NCBI GenBank assembly: GCA_947589045.1
Contig: CANQBQ010000020.1
Coordinates: 1-33,508, forward strand
Length of the DNA stretch: 33,508 nt
Direction: 5' to 3'
From: an uncultured Clostridia bacterium
GTDB taxonomy: Bacteria > Bacillota > Clostridia > Monoglobales > Monoglobaceae
Part shown: piece by piece, positions 32,801 to 33,508 of the stretch
Position numbering within the stretch: position 1 is the stretch's first letter
Layout: each line of letters starts with the position of its first letter
Notes under the pieces: model-generated
Seen by the model: only the letters and a program-made list of their open reading frames with translations
Databases searched by the model: none
Told to the model about the DNA's origin: nothing
Made by a program: the position numbers and the translations under genes

Positions 32801-33508
32801 GGGCGAAACTCCGGCAAAGCCGAGCGACGACGGGTATTCGTACAGGTTTACGGGCTGGCTGCCCGAACTTGCCGAAGTAACGGAAGACGCTACTTATACG
32901 GCGCAGTTTGAAGCAATACCGAGAGAGTACACCGTCACGCTGAACGCAAACGGCGGAGAGTGCGAAGATTTGACGGGTTACACCTACGGCGTGGGAGCGA
33001 CCTTGCCCGAACCGAAAAAAACGGGTTACACCTTCGGCGGCTGGTATGAAAACGAGAATTATGACGGCGAAGCGGTAACCGAAATCAAAACTACCGATAC
33101 GGGCGACAAGACATACTACGCAAAATGGATTGCAAACACATACACCGTTACGCTAAACAAAAACGGCGGCGAGTGCGAAGATTTGACGAGCTACACCTAC
33201 GGTGCGGGAGCGACCTTACCAGAACCGAAAAAAACGGGTTACACCTTCGGCGGCTGGTATGAAAACAAAAATTATGACGGCGAAGCGGTAACCGAAATCA
33301 AAACCACCGATACGGGCGAAAAGACATATTACGCAAAGTGGACGGTAAACACATACACCGTCACGCTGAACGCAAACGGCGGAGAGTGCGAAGAACTGAC
33401 AAGCTACACCTACGGCGTGGGAGCGACCTTACCCGAACCGAAAAAAACGGGTTACACCTTCGACGGTTGGTATGAAAACGAGAATTATGACGGCGAAGCG
33501 GTAACCGA
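29841..33508 (+). CDS. Large secreted M6-type metalloprotease with DUF5011-like and InlB repeats (partial, 1222+ aa)
   Basis: This exported zinc endopeptidase runs off the window end and so lacks a stop. A signal peptide (1-26, ending VYA) is followed by a catalytic domain with VHETGHLFGLPDNY, where His251, Glu252, His255 and probably Asp261 form the HExxHxxGxxD site of M6 (immune inhibitor A-like) proteases. DSNNDGFID upstream is a calcium-loop-like motif. Next come an Ig-like DUF5011-type domain (about 582-657), three IEYSTTEPTNK...WIDK repeats, a second DUF5011-type domain (about 881-955), one degenerate and three near-identical 71-residue InlB-type repeats (from Tyr1030). An anchor may lie beyond the window. 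A second in-frame ATG at 29823 has its own AAGGGAG; 29841 fits the GGGAGG and signal peptide better. The first 2.9 kb is AT-rich, unlike its neighbours. Confidence 0.9.
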   Translation, partial: MKKVIIKFLTALCVIAAVVISVNVYAEEKTFSQCSTDGELMQESFNALLQKNIEVSENNDFDNRDELFQTSFMSSYIMPSTGDVKVLVVPIEFNDEKLSETICDDIQELYFSEQDLTNTDLKYEDLSVCDYYKSVSYNKLRLSGTVLPVYSAKENRKYYEAIVDGKRLAAQLVAEAINSYADTIGDLSEYDSNNDGFIDCLHVIWAGDSNGLDIWWAQAFRGGVFTLFDGTSMFTFVGIPEERMTLDTCVHETGHLFGLPDNYSGSTCVLPLGCDDLMACNGYHFNALYKYLLDWEDVKILPYEDITQEIELYASDIYNENTFEETRAVMFVTEPEQLPFTEFYIIEYRASESEGYNTSPGIIIWHVNFERTFNDKISFESNCLKPVPKNGEIYVLGKLVFVTQNRYFAGDEFSSETYPSSDFYDNIYTGAYMKVDSTDSEKATIIAGFKDPDLSPPPEILISPPSKKVAKRGDTVTYTVTYKNADAIGEISKTYPDECYILPYVQIDTTGSVDTTTSSHRIYLDEIDPLMTETTQSVWVGSGDGTAGMTIKPRSAYNIGALGGKRYAPSATSETFIIDNTPPEIVLNGSSVITLNVGDEYIEQGAEISDNLDPDIKDKLVIKNSSVNPNKAGTYKVYYTAVDHAGHETKVIRTVNVIGNAINEIQYSTTKLTNRDVVATLIPSIELTEDTELTHTFTENGEHTFILTDLEGNVSEITAKVTWIDKTVSIIEYSTTEPTNKDVTATMIPAVGLTSDMELTHTFTVNGKYTFILKDEEGNLVEETAEVDWIDKIPPTFDIEYSTTEPTNKYIKLKVFPLEAVESIRVFRSWPSWGNVTHVGTSENEEYYELPQNGRYLIEVTDLVGNITKEYIEVTWIDKIPPEIKLNGDSEVTVKVGGEYVEQGAEVTDDLDPDIASKLVIDDSDVNTGTVGTYYVYYDATDHAENKAVQVVRTVNVREARTISFVNYDNAVLQNESVALGTIPEYKGETPAKPSDDGYSYRFTGWLPELAEVTEDATYTAQFEAIPREYTVTLNANGGECEDLTGYTYGVGATLPEPKKTGYTFGGWYENENYDGEAVTEIKTTDTGDKTYYAKWIANTYTVTLNKNGGECEDLTSYTYGAGATLPEPKKTGYTFGGWYENKNYDGEAVTEIKTTDTGEKTYYAKWTVNTYTVTLNANGGECEELTSYTYGVGATLPEPKKTGYTFDGWYENENYDGEAVT
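32928..33508 (+). repeat. 213-bp tandem repeats encoding InlB-type modules
   Basis: Units start at 32928, 33141 and 33354, exactly 213 bases apart, so the reading frame is kept. The third is cut by the window end. Each unit encodes TVTLN-NGGECE...TLPEPKKTGYTF-GWYEN...YYAKW. The copies are nearly identical at DNA level, suggesting recent duplication or gene conversion. Confidence 0.92.

Noticed and set aside
21174-33508. A complete functional prophage
   Set aside because: No terminase, integrase, repressor, replication or endolysin gene is present, and no flanking direct repeats stood out by eye. The protease gene at 29841 has a host-type surface-protein layout.

Overview
The window looks like a chromosomal segment of an anaerobic, probably spore-forming Clostridia-class Firmicute (Oscillospirales-like). 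The indicators are a YlmC/YmxH-type sporulation protein next to nrdR, a HydE maturase for [FeFe] hydrogenase, SLH-anchored surface proteins, many TTGAnn-17-TAnnnT promoters, strong AGGAGG ribosome sites, and GC-rich hairpin repeats between genes. No genus can be named from sequence alone.

Layout. 1-3250 (mostly minus strand): the truncated edge of an SLH-domain gene, then two translationally coupled large serine recombinases with their own promoter and terminator. 3250-15550: housekeeping and surface genes on the plus strand: a lipoprotein beta-N-acetylhexosaminidase, a secreted subtilase, a YlmC/YmxH protein, nrdR, a small Cys-rich protein, valS, metK, a HIT hydrolase and hydE. Four long intergenic gaps here are filled with a mosaic of nested hairpin repeats. 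One gap (8140-8430) also holds a compact type I toxin-antitoxin locus: a 22-codon membrane toxin on the minus strand, its own promoter, an SD-sequestering hairpin, and a convergent antisense RNA with a TTGACA-17-TATAAT promoter. 15551-20577: two divergent SLH-domain exported proteins. 20637-21122: a SLOG/DUF1273 protein. 21174-29624 (minus): a compact nine-gene cassette of short-tailed (podovirus-like) phage structural genes: small protein, portal, scaffold-like protein, N4-gp56-type major capsid protein, small protein, tail fibre, holin, head-tail adaptor-like protein and nozzle-like protein. It has no terminase, integrase, endolysin or replication gene. 29841-33508 (plus, runs off the window): a very large secreted M6-type metalloprotease with DUF5011-like domains and 213-bp tandem InlB-type repeats.

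The strongest candidates for something new are: (1) the type I toxin-antitoxin locus, whose peptide is too short for routine gene calling; (2) a multi-hairpin intergenic element with at least five full or partial copies, whose stems change sequence while keeping pairing (covariation); (3) the terminase-less capsid cassette, which may be a domesticated or satellite-like particle locus. All functional statements are inferred from motifs read by eye; no database search was run.
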